From assembly GCA_047967505.1 (NCBI GenBank), contig CM106541.1: a stretch of 64,000 nucleotides of DNA; one strand, given 5' to 3'. Positions within the stretch are counted from its first letter, which is position 1. The number at the start of each line of letters is the position of its first letter. The notes beneath the pieces are model-generated. The model saw nothing but the letters and a program-made list of their open reading frames with translations, was not told where the DNA came from and ran no database searches. This document shows positions 10,197-21,482 of this stretch, in pieces. Made by a program: the position numbers and the translations under genes. Source of the stretch: Dipteris shenzhenensis. Lineage: Eukaryota > Polypodiophyta > Polypodiopsida > Gleicheniales.

Positions 10197-13100
10197 TCAA
10201 GCATCAGCGTCCTCGATGATGAAATCTGGGAATGCTCTCCGCAACTGGTACACGGATTCCCAAGTAGCTTCCGATAGAGGCTGACCATGCCATGCAACCA
10301 ACACCGTGGGTATCTTTCGATTTTGTATTTGCATTGTTCCTTGGTCCAGGATTCTTGTTGGTTTGCGCCTTGCAATATCCTCTATCTCCTGATACAAAAC
10401 CACACCTTCGATTAGTGAGTCACCAGTATGTAAAAATTTCTTTAAGCGCGAAACATGAAAAACCGGGTGCACCTTACACCCCTGTGGCAATTCTAATTTA
10501 TAGGCTACACTGCCTATTCTCTTCAGAATTAACCACGGCCCACAGTATCGAGGTGATAACTTAGCACACTCTCCTAAAGTCAACGACTTCGAGTGCGAAG
10601 GAATTCTGAGAAAAACTTTTTCTCCTTCTTCAAATACTCTTATAGACCGATTTTCATCCGCATACACCTTGGCTCTATCCATAGCCTGGCGGATATTAGC
10701 TCTCGCAAGTGCTAGCATCTCCCGCATCTGAACTACAAAGTTCGCGGCACTAGGCACTTTCTGAGGTACTCCAACTATAGTCGGATTGGCTGGTCTATAA
10801 CCATAGTTCAGCTCAAACGGACTGAACCCAGTAGATGAATGTTTTCTATCATTGTAGGCAAACTCCAACAATGGCAACCACTTGTCCCATGTATGTTGCC
10901 TCAATGACACATATGCCCTCAGCATATCCTCTAAAGTCTGGTTGACTCTCTCCGTCTGACCATCCGTCTCAGGATGATCCCCACTACTCATTCCCAACTC
11001 CGTCCTTAGTGTCTCAAATACCGCTGTCCAAAAATGACCGGTAAATCTGACATCTCTGTCTGACACTATGGATCTAGGCAATCCATGCAGACGAAATATA
11101 TGTCTAATAAACAAATCCGCCACTTGCGGGGCACTAACAGACTCTCTAGTCGGAATGAAGTGAGCCATCTTGGTTAGACGATCAACCACCACAAGGATAG
11201 AATTATACCCTCCTTGTGTTGCAGGTAACCCTACAATAAAGTCCATGGAAATGCTCTCCCACTTACTTAGTGGTACTTCCAAGGGCTGTAAAAGTCCGGG
11301 TGGCTTCACCCGCTCGGCCTTACTTACCTGACACGAGAAACACCGTGTCACATATTCATGAATATGCTTTTTCATCTTTGGCCAAAAGAAATCTCGCTTC
11401 ACGAGATCATATGTCTTCTCGACTCCTGGATGTCCCGCACACGGGCTATCATGGCATTGTCGAATGACTCTCTGCCTGAGATCATTCTGACCAGGTACTA
11501 CAACCTTGCCATTTCTAACTAGCATACCATTCCTTATGGTATATCTTGCATAAGTTTGGCCTTTTCTGGATGCCAGGTCATCCTTTTCACTTTCCCCGGG
11601 TTTTAACACATGAGCCTTAGGCCATAAGCTCTGGACAAACTCGTCCACCTTTTGAGTTTCTCTGATCTCGGTCATTAGAGCACTCTCTAATACCGTGAAA
11701 CTCAGGTTGTGCATAATGCGAGACAACGCATCAGCCACCTTATTGTCTTTTCCTCTTCGGTACCGAATCGTTAGATTAAACTCCTGCATGAGCTCTGCCC
11801 ACCTAGCTTGGCGGCCCCTCAAGTCAGGCTGTTTACAGAAATGTTTCAGAGTATCATGATCCACATCCACATAAAACTCTGAACCATACAGATAATGCCT
11901 CCATGTTTTCAAAGCATGGATAACAGCATACAACTCCAATTCATGAGTTGGCCAATTCCTTTGAGAGGGAGAAAGCTTCTTGCTTTCGAAGGCTACTGGC
12001 CTTCCCTCTTGAAGGAGAACTGCTCCTACCGCAATGCCACTTGCATCGGTTTCTAGGAACAACGGTTTCTGGGGATCAACTATTTTTAACACCGGTCCTG
12101 AGACCACAGCTTGTTTTATGGTGTTAAAACTTTCCTGTTGATTCTGTCCCCAAATAAAAGGTACTTTATCTGAGGTCAGATCAGTCAATGGCGATACTAT
12201 TTCGGAATATCCTTTGATATGCCTTCTATAAAACTGGACAAATCCCAAAAATGATCGCAACGCGGTCAGACTCTGAGGGATTGGCCAAGTTAGTATCGCA
12301 GCCACTTTCTTCGGATCCATTTCTACCCCCTGTGGAGTAATTATGAACCCTAAATACTCAAGCCTAACCATACACAGTATAGTTTTCTTTTTATTCACGT
12401 AAAGACTGGCTTTCCTCAAAGTACTGAACACTATCCTTAAGTGTTCACGATGTTCAGTAACACTTTTATTGAATATCAAGATATCGTCAATAAAGTGTAC
12501 TACGAACTTTCCGATATACGGACGTAGTAAATCGTTCATAAGCATGACGAAGGTCGCTGGAGCATTGGTAAGTCCGAAGGGCATTACCAAAAACTCATAA
12601 TGACCAAACCTGCTTCTAAAAGCGGTTTTATGCACATCCTCGGCTCTAATCCGGATCTGATGATAGCCGCACTTAAGATCTATCTTGCTGAAAATCACGG
12701 CTCCATGTAATGCATCTAGCAAATCATCAATCCGAGCCATCGGATACCTGTGCTTAACAGTGATATTATTCAATGCTCTGTAATCTATACAGAGGCGAAA
12801 CGTATCATCCTTTTTCCTCTTTAATATCACTGGTGAAGCAAAAGGTGAGAAACTTGGTTGAATCTGCCCCAACTTGAGGTATTCTTCCAGTTGTCTACGC
12901 ACCTCCGCCTCTTCAGTAAAACTCATTCTATAGGGAGGTCTATTTACAGGTTCTGCCCCCGGGATCAGTTCAATCTTATGCTGAACATTCCTCTCTGGAG
13001 GTAACCCATAAGGTAGTTCATCCCTAAAGCATTCAGAGAACTCCTCTGTTATAAGATTAGCCAGCTTGGCCATCTCCCCACTTTGCGTAACATCAGTGCT

Positions 13101-13778
13101 AGCCGAAGACTCATCCACCGGCTCTACCGATGCGGTGCAAAGGTACAAAAACTCTACTTGAGCCTTTCTGATTTCCATCACGGAAACCAACGGTCCCTGA
13201 GGTATATCTTTTTCACCTCGCAAGACATAAAGCACATCATTCATCTTGAATTGATATACGTGCTTTTTCCAATCAATGGCTGGATTCTTCCTAGAATGCC
13301 ACGCCATTCCCAGGGCTATATCCGCATGAGCAAGCTTGGTCATTTCAAAATCAAGCTTCTCAGTATAGTCCTGAATCCGAAGCTCCAACTGGGTAACCCT
13401 CTGGTCCCATACTTCAGTTGAACTTCCGTCTGCCATCCTGACTGTATACGCATAGTCAGATGGACTTGTCTTTAATTTCAGCCTCTTCACGAGCTTGGAG
13501 TTAATCACATTGTGGGTTGACGCTGAGTCAAACAACACAATGACATCATGACCGGCTACTTGCCCTTCCATTTTAATTAACTCCGTATCATTGAAGGCTG
13601 TATACCCCGTTGCTGCGGGCTTAGATAGGATGTTATCAGGTGCACTCGTCACTAACTTAGCAACAGATACACATAACAAACAAGGTACTAACCTCTGAGA
13701 AGGTCCCGCCAGTTGCATCTGCATAAGTTCCGCACTGGGACTCTCCTGCATTTCCACGTCGCATTCAGATATTATCAT
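10197..13778 (-). CDS. gypsy-E pol polyprotein, open, no gag
   Basis: A single open frame of 1193 aa from the first in-frame ATG (13778); the frame stays open up to the primer site. Order, in residues from that ATG: aspartic protease with LFDSAS (Asp about 84), reverse transcriptase about 290-480 with IDLKCGYHQI and a FIDD active site (about 429-432), RNase H with Asp 577, Glu 613 and Asp 638, integrase zinc finger (His 776, His 783, Cys 813, Cys 816), integrase core with Asp 846, Asp 908 and Glu 943 (DD35E spacing), and a C-terminal chromodomain-like VLVAWHGQPLSEATWE. All catalytic residues are present. Unusually there is no capsid or zinc knuckle: compared with gypsy-F the frame begins just after the zinc knuckle (NKDRR). 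Particles would need gag in trans. Confidence 0.92.
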   Translation of the reverse strand: MIISECDVEMQESPSAELMQMQLAGPSQRLVPCLLCVSVAKLVTSAPDNILSKPAATGYTAFNDTELIKMEGQVAGHDVIVLFDSASTHNVINSKLVKRLKLKTSPSDYAYTVRMADGSSTEVWDQRVTQLELRIQDYTEKLDFEMTKLAHADIALGMAWHSRKNPAIDWKKHVYQFKMNDVLYVLRGEKDIPQGPLVSVMEIRKAQVEFLYLCTASVEPVDESSASTDVTQSGEMAKLANLITEEFSECFRDELPYGLPPERNVQHKIELIPGAEPVNRPPYRMSFTEEAEVRRQLEEYLKLGQIQPSFSPFASPVILKRKKDDTFRLCIDYRALNNITVKHRYPMARIDDLLDALHGAVIFSKIDLKCGYHQIRIRAEDVHKTAFRSRFGHYEFLVMPFGLTNAPATFVMLMNDLLRPYIGKFVVHFIDDILIFNKSVTEHREHLRIVFSTLRKASLYVNKKKTILCMVRLEYLGFIITPQGVEMDPKKVAAILTWPIPQSLTALRSFLGFVQFYRRHIKGYSEIVSPLTDLTSDKVPFIWGQNQQESFNTIKQAVVSGPVLKIVDPQKPLFLETDASGIAVGAVLLQEGRPVAFESKKLSPSQRNWPTHELELYAVIHALKTWRHYLYGSEFYVDVDHDTLKHFCKQPDLRGRQARWAELMQEFNLTIRYRRGKDNKVADALSRIMHNLSFTVLESALMTEIRETQKVDEFVQSLWPKAHVLKPGESEKDDLASRKGQTYARYTIRNGMLVRNGKVVVPGQNDLRQRVIRQCHDSPCAGHPGVEKTYDLVKRDFFWPKMKKHIHEYVTRCFSCQVSKAERVKPPGLLQPLEVPLSKWESISMDFIVGLPATQGGYNSILVVVDRLTKMAHFIPTRESVSAPQVADLFIRHIFRLHGLPRSIVSDRDVRFTGHFWTAVFETLRTELGMSSGDHPETDGQTERVNQTLEDMLRAYVSLRQHTWDKWLPLLEFAYNDRKHSSTGFSPFELNYGYRPANPTIVGVPQKVPSAANFVVQMREMLALARANIRQAMDRAKVYADENRSIRVFEEGEKVFLRIPSHSKSLTLGECAKLSPRYCGPWLILKRIGSVAYKLELPQGCKVHPVFHVSRLKKFLHTGDSLIEGVVLYQEIEDIARRKPTRILDQGTMQIQNRKIPTVLVAWHGQPLSEATWESVYQLRRAFPDFIIEDADA

Positions 13779-13888
13779 ACTAGCCGTGCGACGATCTTTG
13801 TTCAGTGGTCTACGAAGGACTTTAATCAACGGACGGTCAAGCTTGGGACAGCGCAGTTGGTTCGACGGTCGAACGAAGAATAAATCGG

Positions 13889-13903
13889 TTGGCTCTGATA
13901 CCA
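13889..13903 (-). other. gypsy-E primer binding site
   Basis: TGGTATCAGAGCCAA on the minus strand, two bases (CT) after the 5' LTR end at 13906. Complementary to initiator tRNA-Met. Confidence 0.85.
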
Positions 13904-13905
13904 AG

Positions 13906-14361
13906 TGTTAAAACCTTCTTGTTAACTATTCCTTCCCTAGCGCAATCACGGGCGATGGCAAGTTATTAGTCCACCCAGCCAAACTCTCAAGGAAGGATTC
14001 GACTCATTTCGTAATTCATCTTGATTATCCCTCATCCTTATCCTTGAGACCCCAATCTCCCTAGATAGTTCCTGGCCACATGTCACATTTTAGGCCCTTA
14101 CTTAGATGCATCCTTTTTCACCCCTCTCTTGGAGTTCCCCTTTAAAACAATTGCCCCTTGGCAATTTACATATTAGATGCACCTAGGCCCTAGCCCTATT
14201 AGAACTATCTAGTCAATGCCATTACGCCCTCACCTTGGACCTTGGCAGTTACTTCTCTTGACCATTTAATTACGCACATTAATTATTACAAAAGTTGGCC
14301 ATCTAAGAGAAAATGCCCACCGATCTATCCGAGGTCATGCTATCTCGGCTTGAGCATAACA
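13906..14361 (-). repeat. gypsy-E LTR copy 3 (5' LTR of the complete unit)
   Basis: Adjacent on its left to the primer binding site, which identifies it as the 5' LTR. No difference from the other three LTR copies found by eye; separated from copy 4 by TTG. Confidence 0.9.
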
Positions 14362-14364
14362 TTG

Positions 14365-14820
14365 TGTTAAAACCTTCTTGTTAACTATTCCTTCCCTAGC
14401 GCAATCACGGGCGATGGCAAGTTATTAGTCCACCCAGCCAAACTCTCAAGGAAGGATTCGACTCATTTCGTAATTCATCTTGATTATCCCTCATCCTTAT
14501 CCTTGAGACCCCAATCTCCCTAGATAGTTCCTGGCCACATGTCACATTTTAGGCCCTTACTTAGATGCATCCTTTTTCACCCCTCTCTTGGAGTTCCCCT
14601 TTAAAACAATTGCCCCTTGGCAATTTACATATTAGATGCACCTAGGCCCTAGCCCTATTAGAACTATCTAGTCAATGCCATTACGCCCTCACCTTGGACC
14701 TTGGCAGTTACTTCTCTTGACCATTTAATTACGCACATTAATTATTACAAAAGTTGGCCATCTAAGAGAAAATGCCCACCGATCTATCCGAGGTCATGCT
14801 ATCTCGGCTTGAGCATAACA
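14365..14820 (-). repeat. gypsy-E LTR copy 4 (3' LTR of the truncated unit)
   Basis: Followed on its right by the same polypurine tract and pol 3' end as copy 2. Confidence 0.9.
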
Positions 14821-14832
14821 TTCCTTCCCTCT

Positions 14833-17411
14833 TCAAGCATCAGCGTCCTCGATGATGAAATCTGGGAATGCTCTCCGCAACTGGTACACGGATTCCCAAG
14901 TAGCTTCCGATAGAGGCTGACCATGCCATGCAACCAACACCGTGGGTATCTTTCGATTTTGTATTTGCATTGTTCCTTGGTCCAGGATTCTTGTTGGTTT
15001 GCGCCTTGCAATATCCTCTATCTCCTGATACAAAACCACACCTTCGATTAGTGAGTCACCAGTATGTAAAAATTTCTTTAAGCGCGAAACATGAAAAACC
15101 GGGTGCACCTTACACCCCTGTGGCAATTCTAATTTATAGGCTACACTGCCTATTCTCTTCAGAATTAACCACGGCCCACAGTATCGAGGTGATAACTTAG
15201 CACACTCTCCTAAAGTCAACGACTTCGAGTGCGAAGGAATTCTGAGAAAAACTTTTTCTCCTTCTTCAAATACTCTTATAGACCGATTTTCATCCGCATA
15301 CACCTTGGCTCTATCCATAGCCTGGCGGATATTAGCTCTCGCAAGTGCTAGCATCTCCCGCATCTGAACTACAAAGTTCGCGGCACTAGGCACTTTCTGA
15401 GGTACTCCAACTATAGTCGGATTGGCTGGTCTATAACCATAGTTCAGCTCAAACGGACTGAACCCAGTAGATGAATGTTTTCTATCATTGTAGGCAAACT
15501 CCAACAATGGCAACCACTTGTCCCATGTATGTTGCCTCAATGACACATATGCCCTCAGCATATCCTCTAAAGTCTGGTTGACTCTCTCCGTCTGACCATC
15601 CGTCTCAGGATGATCCCCACTACTCATTCCCAACTCCGTCCTTAGTGTCTCAAATACCGCTGTCCAAAAATGACCGGTAAATCTGACATCTCTGTCTGAC
15701 ACTATGGATCTAGGCAATCCATGCAGACGAAATATATGTCTAATAAACAAATCCGCCACTTGCGGGGCACTAACAGACTCTCTAGTCGGAATGAAGTGAG
15801 CCATCTTGGTTAGACGATCAACCACCACAAGGATAGAATTATACCCTCCTTGTGTTGCAGGTAACCCTACAATAAAGTCCATGGAAATGCTCTCCCACTT
15901 ACTTAGTGGTACTTCCAAGGGCTGTAAAAGTCCGGGTGGCTTCACCCGCTCGGCCTTACTTACCTGACACGAGAAACACCGTGTCACATATTCATGAATA
16001 TGCTTTTTCATCTTTGGCCAAAAGAAATCTCGCTTCACGAGATCATATGTCTTCTCGACTCCTGGATGTCCCGCACACGGGCTATCATGGCATTGTCGAA
16101 TGACTCTCTGCCTGAGATCATTCTGACCAGGTACTACAACCTTGCCATTTCTAACTAGCATACCATTCCTTATGGTATATCTTGCATAAGTTTGGCCTTT
16201 TCTGGATGCCAGGTCATCCTTTTCACTTTCCCCGGGTTTTAACACATGAGCCTTAGGCCATAAGCTCTGGACAAACTCGTCCACCTTTTGAGTTTCTCTG
16301 ATCTCGGTCATTAGAGCACTCTCTAATACCGTGAAACTCAGGTTGTGCATAATGCGAGACAACGCATCAGCCACCTTATTGTCTTTTCCTCTTCGGTACC
16401 GAATCGTTAGATTAAACTCCTGCATGAGCTCTGCCCACCTAGCTTGGCGGCCCCTCAAGTCAGGCTGTTTACAGAAATGTTTCAGAGTATCATGATCCAC
16501 ATCCACATAAAACTCTGAACCATACAGATAATGCCTCCATGTTTTCAAAGCATGGATAACAGCATACAACTCCAATTCATGAGTTGGCCAATTCCTTTGA
16601 GAGGGAGAAAGCTTCTTGCTTTCGAAGGCTACTGGCCTTCCCTCTTGAAGGAGAACTGCTCCTACCGCAATGCCACTTGCATCGGTTTCTAGGAACAACG
16701 GTTTCTGGGGATCAACTATTTTTAACACCGGTCCTGAGACCACAGCTTGTTTTATGGTGTTAAAACTTTCCTGTTGATTCTGTCCCCAAATAAAAGGTAC
16801 TTTATCTGAGGTCAGATCAGTCAATGGCGATACTATTTCGGAATATCCTTTGATATGCCTTCTATAAAACTGGACAAATCCCAAAAATGATCGCAACGCG
16901 GTCAGACTCTGAGGGATTGGCCAAGTTAGTATCGCAGCCACTTTCTTCGGATCCATTTCTACCCCCTGTGGAGTAATTATGAACCCTAAATACTCAAGCC
17001 TAACCATACACAGTATAGTTTTCTTTTTATTCACGTAAAGACTGGCTTTCCTCAAAGTACTGAACACTATCCTTAAGTGTTCACGATGTTCAGTAACACT
17101 TTTATTGAATATCAAGATATCGTCAATAAAGTGTACTACGAACTTTCCGATATACGGACGTAGTAAATCGTTCATAAGCATGACGAAGGTCGCTGGAGCA
17201 TTGGTAAGTCCGAAGGGCATTACCAAAAACTCATAATGACCAAACCTGCTTCTAAAAGCGGTTTTATGCACATCCTCGGCTCTAATCCGGATCTGATGAT
17301 AGCCGCACTTAAGATCTATCTTGCTGAAAATCACGGCTCCATGTAATGCATCTAGCAAATCATCAATCCGAGCCATCGGATACCTGTGCTTAACAGTGAT
17401 ATTATTCAATG
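14833..17411 (-). pseudogene. gypsy-E pol, second copy, truncated inside the reverse transcriptase
   Basis: Carries the same protein as the first copy from ITVKHRYPM (reverse transcriptase) to the C-terminal chromodomain, without stops. The N-terminal protease and the first reverse transcriptase blocks are missing because the repeat ends at 17411; the few codons upstream in the open frame come from flanking DNA. Confidence 0.9.
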
Positions 17412-17908
17412 TTTGTAAGAAATCCCTATCATGCACGTTGGAGTCATGGTTTTCAACCTTGTTGTTTTACTGCACTGTGCATTTGCTATGATGAATTTAG
17501 CTATCGTTTGAATTTACCTCAAACAAATCTTGAATCTTGAATCTTTACTGGTTAGCGATAAGCTAGAATCAAGTGTGCTTCTGCCACTTCTTTGCCTCCT
17601 TTTTTATGTCTCCCTCTTTTTCTATTAAATGAAAACCGATGAATTATGTGAACCTTTAAAATTTAAATTTAGTATCATTCCTTTGTATTCGCTACTAGCT
17701 TGACACCACCTTGCAACTATTTTTTATCTTATATAAAGTATGTTACTTGGAACACATATGCTGATGCGTCTCACCCTTTATTTTTTTGTTATCTTGATTT
17801 GGACATTTGATTGACGTAAAGGTGATTCTTTTTTAACGTTCTACAATTATTATTGGTTTTTTCAAGGGAAGTGATAACATTGATATAATTGTGGCGGTGT
17901 TTTTTTAG
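17412..17908 (+). other. 3' part of LTN1 intron 1
   Basis: AT-rich, no transposon motifs recognised; ends with a T-rich stretch and acceptor TTTTTTAG at 17901-17908. Confidence 0.55.
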
Positions 17909-18017
17909 TATGGCAGCTTCATTAGTAGAGAAATCTCAGACAACGTCAATTGGATTTGGTGGATATGTCGGAAGTTCTCGCATTGGTATTGACTATCAAG
18001 ACAAGGACAATCATGTG
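17909..18017 (+). CDS. LTN1: listerin E3 ubiquitin ligase, exon 2
   Basis: Acceptor TTTTTTAG at 17901-17908, donor GTAAGG at 18018. The exon completes the split Ser codon and continues MAASLVEKSQTTSIGFGGYV then GSSRIGIDYQDKDNHV. The GFGGY.GSSR block is a recognisable signature of plant listerin N-termini. Length 109 bases, phase 2 in and phase 0 out, consistent with exons 1 and 3. It lies between the gypsy-E array and gypsy-F, so an unbroken exon has survived between two transposon clusters. Confidence 0.88.
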
Positions 18018-18312
18018 GTAAGGTCATAGTTCCCATGAAAGTTATTTTATTCTAGTTGTTGAAAATTTATTGCTAAGTTGTTATATTATCATAGAAGGCG
18101 CAAATGCTCAAGCTTGCATCACAGTAGGATCCCTTCCTCCTCTCCTCCCTTTCTTGATCCAATTCTTCTCTTTGTACGGCTATATTTGCTCCATTTTTAT
18201 TGCAAAATTGCAAACAAAAGCATCAAGAGTGTTGGAGTTTAGGTGGTCACCTCCCCATCTGTGAGCCCCGAGGGCATGGGGGAGGTGTTAGGCTAGGTGC
18301 CATGTGGGCAGA
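18018..18312 (+). other. start of LTN1 intron 2
   Basis: Begins GTAAGG. From about 18240 it shares the GGTCACCTCCCCATCTGTGA stretch found near 9135; otherwise nothing recognised. Confidence 0.5.
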
Positions 18313-18773
18313 TGTTACGCTCTAGCCGAGGTAGCATGACCTCGAAAGAATCAGTTGACATTTCCCTTAAGGATCTACGTTTGTAATATATTTGTTTGCG
18401 CTTCATGTAAATGATCGGGAGGGAATTAATGTCAAGGTCCTAGGTGAGGGCTGATAGCACCAGACTAGGTGGATCTAAGGCTAAGGGCCTAATGCAAGCA
18501 ATGTGCCTAGGGGCAAAGAAAATTAAAGTATCCCAAGAGAGGGGTGAAAAGATGCATTAGGAAAGGCCCTATGATGATGACATGTGGCATCTAGATCCAC
18601 CTAGGGAGATGGGGCTTGTTGGAGTTAGTGAGAGAAGGAGAAAAAAACCTTCACATGAATTTTTGGATTTCGATTTCTCTGTGAGCTCTCACGCTTCAGC
18701 AAGGTTGGCTGGGAGGATATTCTGTGGTGCTACTCTCGTGATCTGCTGTAGTAATTAGGAAATGAACGTATCA
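18313..18773 (+). repeat. gypsy-F 5' LTR (461 bp)
   Basis: TGTTACGCTC...CGTATCA, followed by a primer site. It is a diverged relative of the gypsy-E LTR. No 3' LTR of this type occurs downstream in the window. Confidence 0.8.
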
Positions 18774-18775
18774 GT

Positions 18776-18789
18776 TGGTATCAGAGCCT
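18776..18789 (+). other. gypsy-F primer binding site
   Basis: TGGTATCAGAGCCT, two bases inside the LTR, matching initiator tRNA-Met. Confidence 0.85.
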
Positions 18790-19995
18790 ACAGGTTGAAC
18801 GAGGGGATTGCATAGGAGGAGAACGAGCTGGCAGAAAGAAGGATTTCAGTCAGCGATCGGCTTTTTGTAACGCAGACAACGATTTGAATTTACTGCGCAT
18901 GCTGGACCTGACCGAATTGAGTACGACGAATGAAGGCGAACGACGGGTCTATTAGGTGGCCCTGTTCGTGAGGCTGAGCCGTTGATGGACTGCTGTGTAT
19001 CCCTGGTGAAGGAAGACTTTGAAGAACGTAATGTTTGGTATCGGACAGTAGACTTGAGCGCAGGCATGGGATGCGTGACTGTTCGTGGGCTTAACGGAGA
19101 GGTCTGATCGGCGCTGGCCTACGCAAATAGCGTGGAATTAAAAGATCTACGAAATTGAAGCTATACGTGGCGATGGGCGACGCACGGGGTTCGTGACAGT
19201 AGTGGGAGTTTCGAATTGGTTTCATCTACAAAACTTCATCGACGAAGGAACGTCCGTCTTGCTTATGGGAACCCTGCTCCGATTTTGGATGACTCAGCCG
19301 CTCCATGACTGATAGCATCGGGTGGCAGGAGCGAACAGACCAGGGGGCTTTCGACATCATTTGCTCCTGTTTTTGTCATTTTGTTTTTTCCCCCCTGAAC
19401 ATTAGCTTGTGTGGAATATTCAGCTTGCATGAAGGGATAGCCAGCCCGTATGTAGGCTTATGGTTTAAAGCAGGGTCAGATTATGCTTGTGCATATGCCT
19501 TTGTGATAAAGTCAGTTTGATGCAGGAATTTCCCTAGTACAGGGAGAGTGGTTTGGGGTATATTGTGATATATGCTTGTGTCAAATGCCTAGTTAGTGTG
19601 AATCTGGGATTGTAGGTATTTCCTAGTATAGGGAATTGTGTCAGAGTGCCAGTATACTGAATTTTGTCAGTTTGTAAGTGCAGTGTTTTAGCGGTGTTAT
19701 AAAATTAAAAAAAAAAAAAAGAAGCAAAACACCCATTGACCTGAATGGAAGCAGAAGAAGGAGCTTCCAGGAGGGACCCTGGTGAGTTAGGAGTCCGGCC
19801 GACCCAGCAAGTGTCGCGCCCAGTAGCTCACACCTTATCTGGCAGGATTGCATTACTTGAGAATGCCTTGCAGCAGTTATTAGTGCAACAGTAACAGGCA
19901 AATGCAAGGCAGTCTGAACTTAGAAGAGTGATACACAGGATGTTTGCCAGACCTTCTCGAGATGAGAAGGGAAAGGCTCCAATGGAACCGGAGTA
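18790..19995 (+). other. gypsy-F leader
   Basis: About 1.2 kb without a convincing coding frame; a run of 14 or so A at about 19708-19722. It precedes gag and may hold packaging signals. Confidence 0.5.
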
Positions 19996-21482
19996 ATGGA
20001 ACCGGAGTCTAGTGTCCATACGGTCGAGCCTAGAAAGGCTAAAGTACCTAATATTGCCAATTATAGATCGGAAAAGTATTCTGGTTGGATGAATGACCGT
20101 AGTTCTGATGTCATTGAGACCTGGTTACACAAATGGAACGAGGCGTTCGCCATTTGTGAAATCAGAAATGATATCAAGAAAATCCGCGAGGCCACCCACA
20201 TGTTTAGTGAGGCAGCGGATTGGTGGTGGATTAAACAACAGAAAGATGGTATTGCATCCACTACCTGAGAGGGGTTTAAAAGGGAATTTAGGAAACACTT
20301 CTTACCTCCTGACGAAGCATCCCGAGCTTGGGATCAATATAGAAACCTTCGTCAGAGAAATTTGTCAGTGGCAGAATACACTGATAAGTTTCGAGAGAGC
20401 GTAATGAAGGTTGATGAACCCCTACCTCAATCAATCCAAGTGATAGATTTCATATTTGGATTGAATGATCGGATTAAAATGGAAGTTCGGGCTAAGTATG
20501 CGAACACGTTGGATGATGCAATAGCCATAGCGCTGAACTATGAAGATGCCAAGGGCAGCAGGCCAAGTGGGTTTGCGCAGGTGGGAACCCAATATGGGTA
20601 CTAGAAGAAATCTGGGTTTAAGAAGAAGTGGATTAGTAAAGGGAGTGGTTCTCAGCCGAGTGGTCAAGCCAAGCAGGCGAAACCAGCTGAAGCTCCTAAA
20701 TCAAGTACCACCATTGGAGTGAAGAGGAAAGTAACACCAATGGCAGCCCGGGCTTAGTCTAAGTCTCCCTTAAACCCAGAGCAAAGAGAAAAAGCGAGGA
20801 GAGAAGGCTTGTGTTTTGGTTGCCTTCAGCCTCATCAGTGGAAGGATTGTCCACGAAATAAGGATCGTCGGATGGCTGAGATGGTAGTCTCAGAATGCGA
20901 CGTGGAAATGGAGGGAAGTCCCAGAGTGGAACAGATGCAGATTCAGCTAGCGGGATCTTCTCAGAGGTCAGTACCTTGTTTGTTATGTGTGTCTGTTGCT
21001 AAGCTAATAACGAGTGCACCTGATAACATCCTATCTAGGCCCGCAACAACGGGGTATACAGCCTTTAATGATACGGAGTTAATTAAGATGAAAGGGTAAG
21101 TGGCCAATCATGATGTCATTGTGTTGTTTGACTCGGCGTCAACTCACAATGTAATTAACTCCAAGCTCGTAAAGAGGCTGAAGTTAAAGACTAACGCATC
21201 TGACTATGCGTATACAGTCAGGATGGCAGATGGAAGTTCAACTGAAATATGGGACCAAAGGGTTACCCAATTGGAGCTTCGTATTCAGGACTATGCTGAG
21301 AAGCTTGATTTTGAAATGACTAAGCTTGCTCATGCAGATATGGCCCTGGGTATGGCGTGGCATTCTAAGAAGAATCCAGCCATTGATTGGAAAAAGCACG
21401 TATATCAATTCAAGATGAATGATGTGCTTTATGTCTTACGAGGTGAAAAAGATATACCTCAGGGACCGTTGGTTTCCGTGAT
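19996..21482 (+). pseudogene. gypsy-F gag and protease with several stops
   Basis: Starts MEPESSVHTVEPRKAK. Gag core includes YSGWMNDR, WLHKWNEAF and ADWWWIKQQ, then after a stop near 20266 FKREFRKHFLPPD and YTDKFRE. A zinc knuckle CFGCLQPHQWKDCPRNKD (CX2C, His and Cys follow) lies at 20813-20868; further stops are near 20602, 20756 and 21097. The protease motif VLFDSASTHNV (21119-21151) and the following 110 residues closely match gypsy-E. Homology to gypsy-E stops abruptly at about 21482 within LVSV. Confidence 0.88.

Larger units (their letters stand above)
9270..17411 (-). mobile_element. gypsy-E: tandem array of a gag-less Ty3/gypsy chromovirus-like element
   Basis: Order from left to right: LTR, TTG, LTR, pol (complete), LTR, TTG, LTR, pol (truncated). 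The repeat unit is 4636 bp (LTR-TTG-LTR-pol). Unit 1 is 9270-13905; unit 2 starts at 13906 and is cut at 17411, where the sequence switches to non-element DNA. In the stretches compared the two units do not differ. No target duplication is evident at the outer edges (left ...GAAGGTA, right TTTGTAAG...). Confidence 0.9.

Noticed and set aside
10292-10564. Plus-strand open frame opposite gypsy-E pol, repeated at 14928-15200
   Set aside because: Antisense shadow of the conserved integrase C-terminal coding region; duplicated only because pol is.
19700-19722. Poly-A run as a retroposon tail
   Set aside because: Lies inside the gypsy-F leader without target duplication or an inserted gene upstream.
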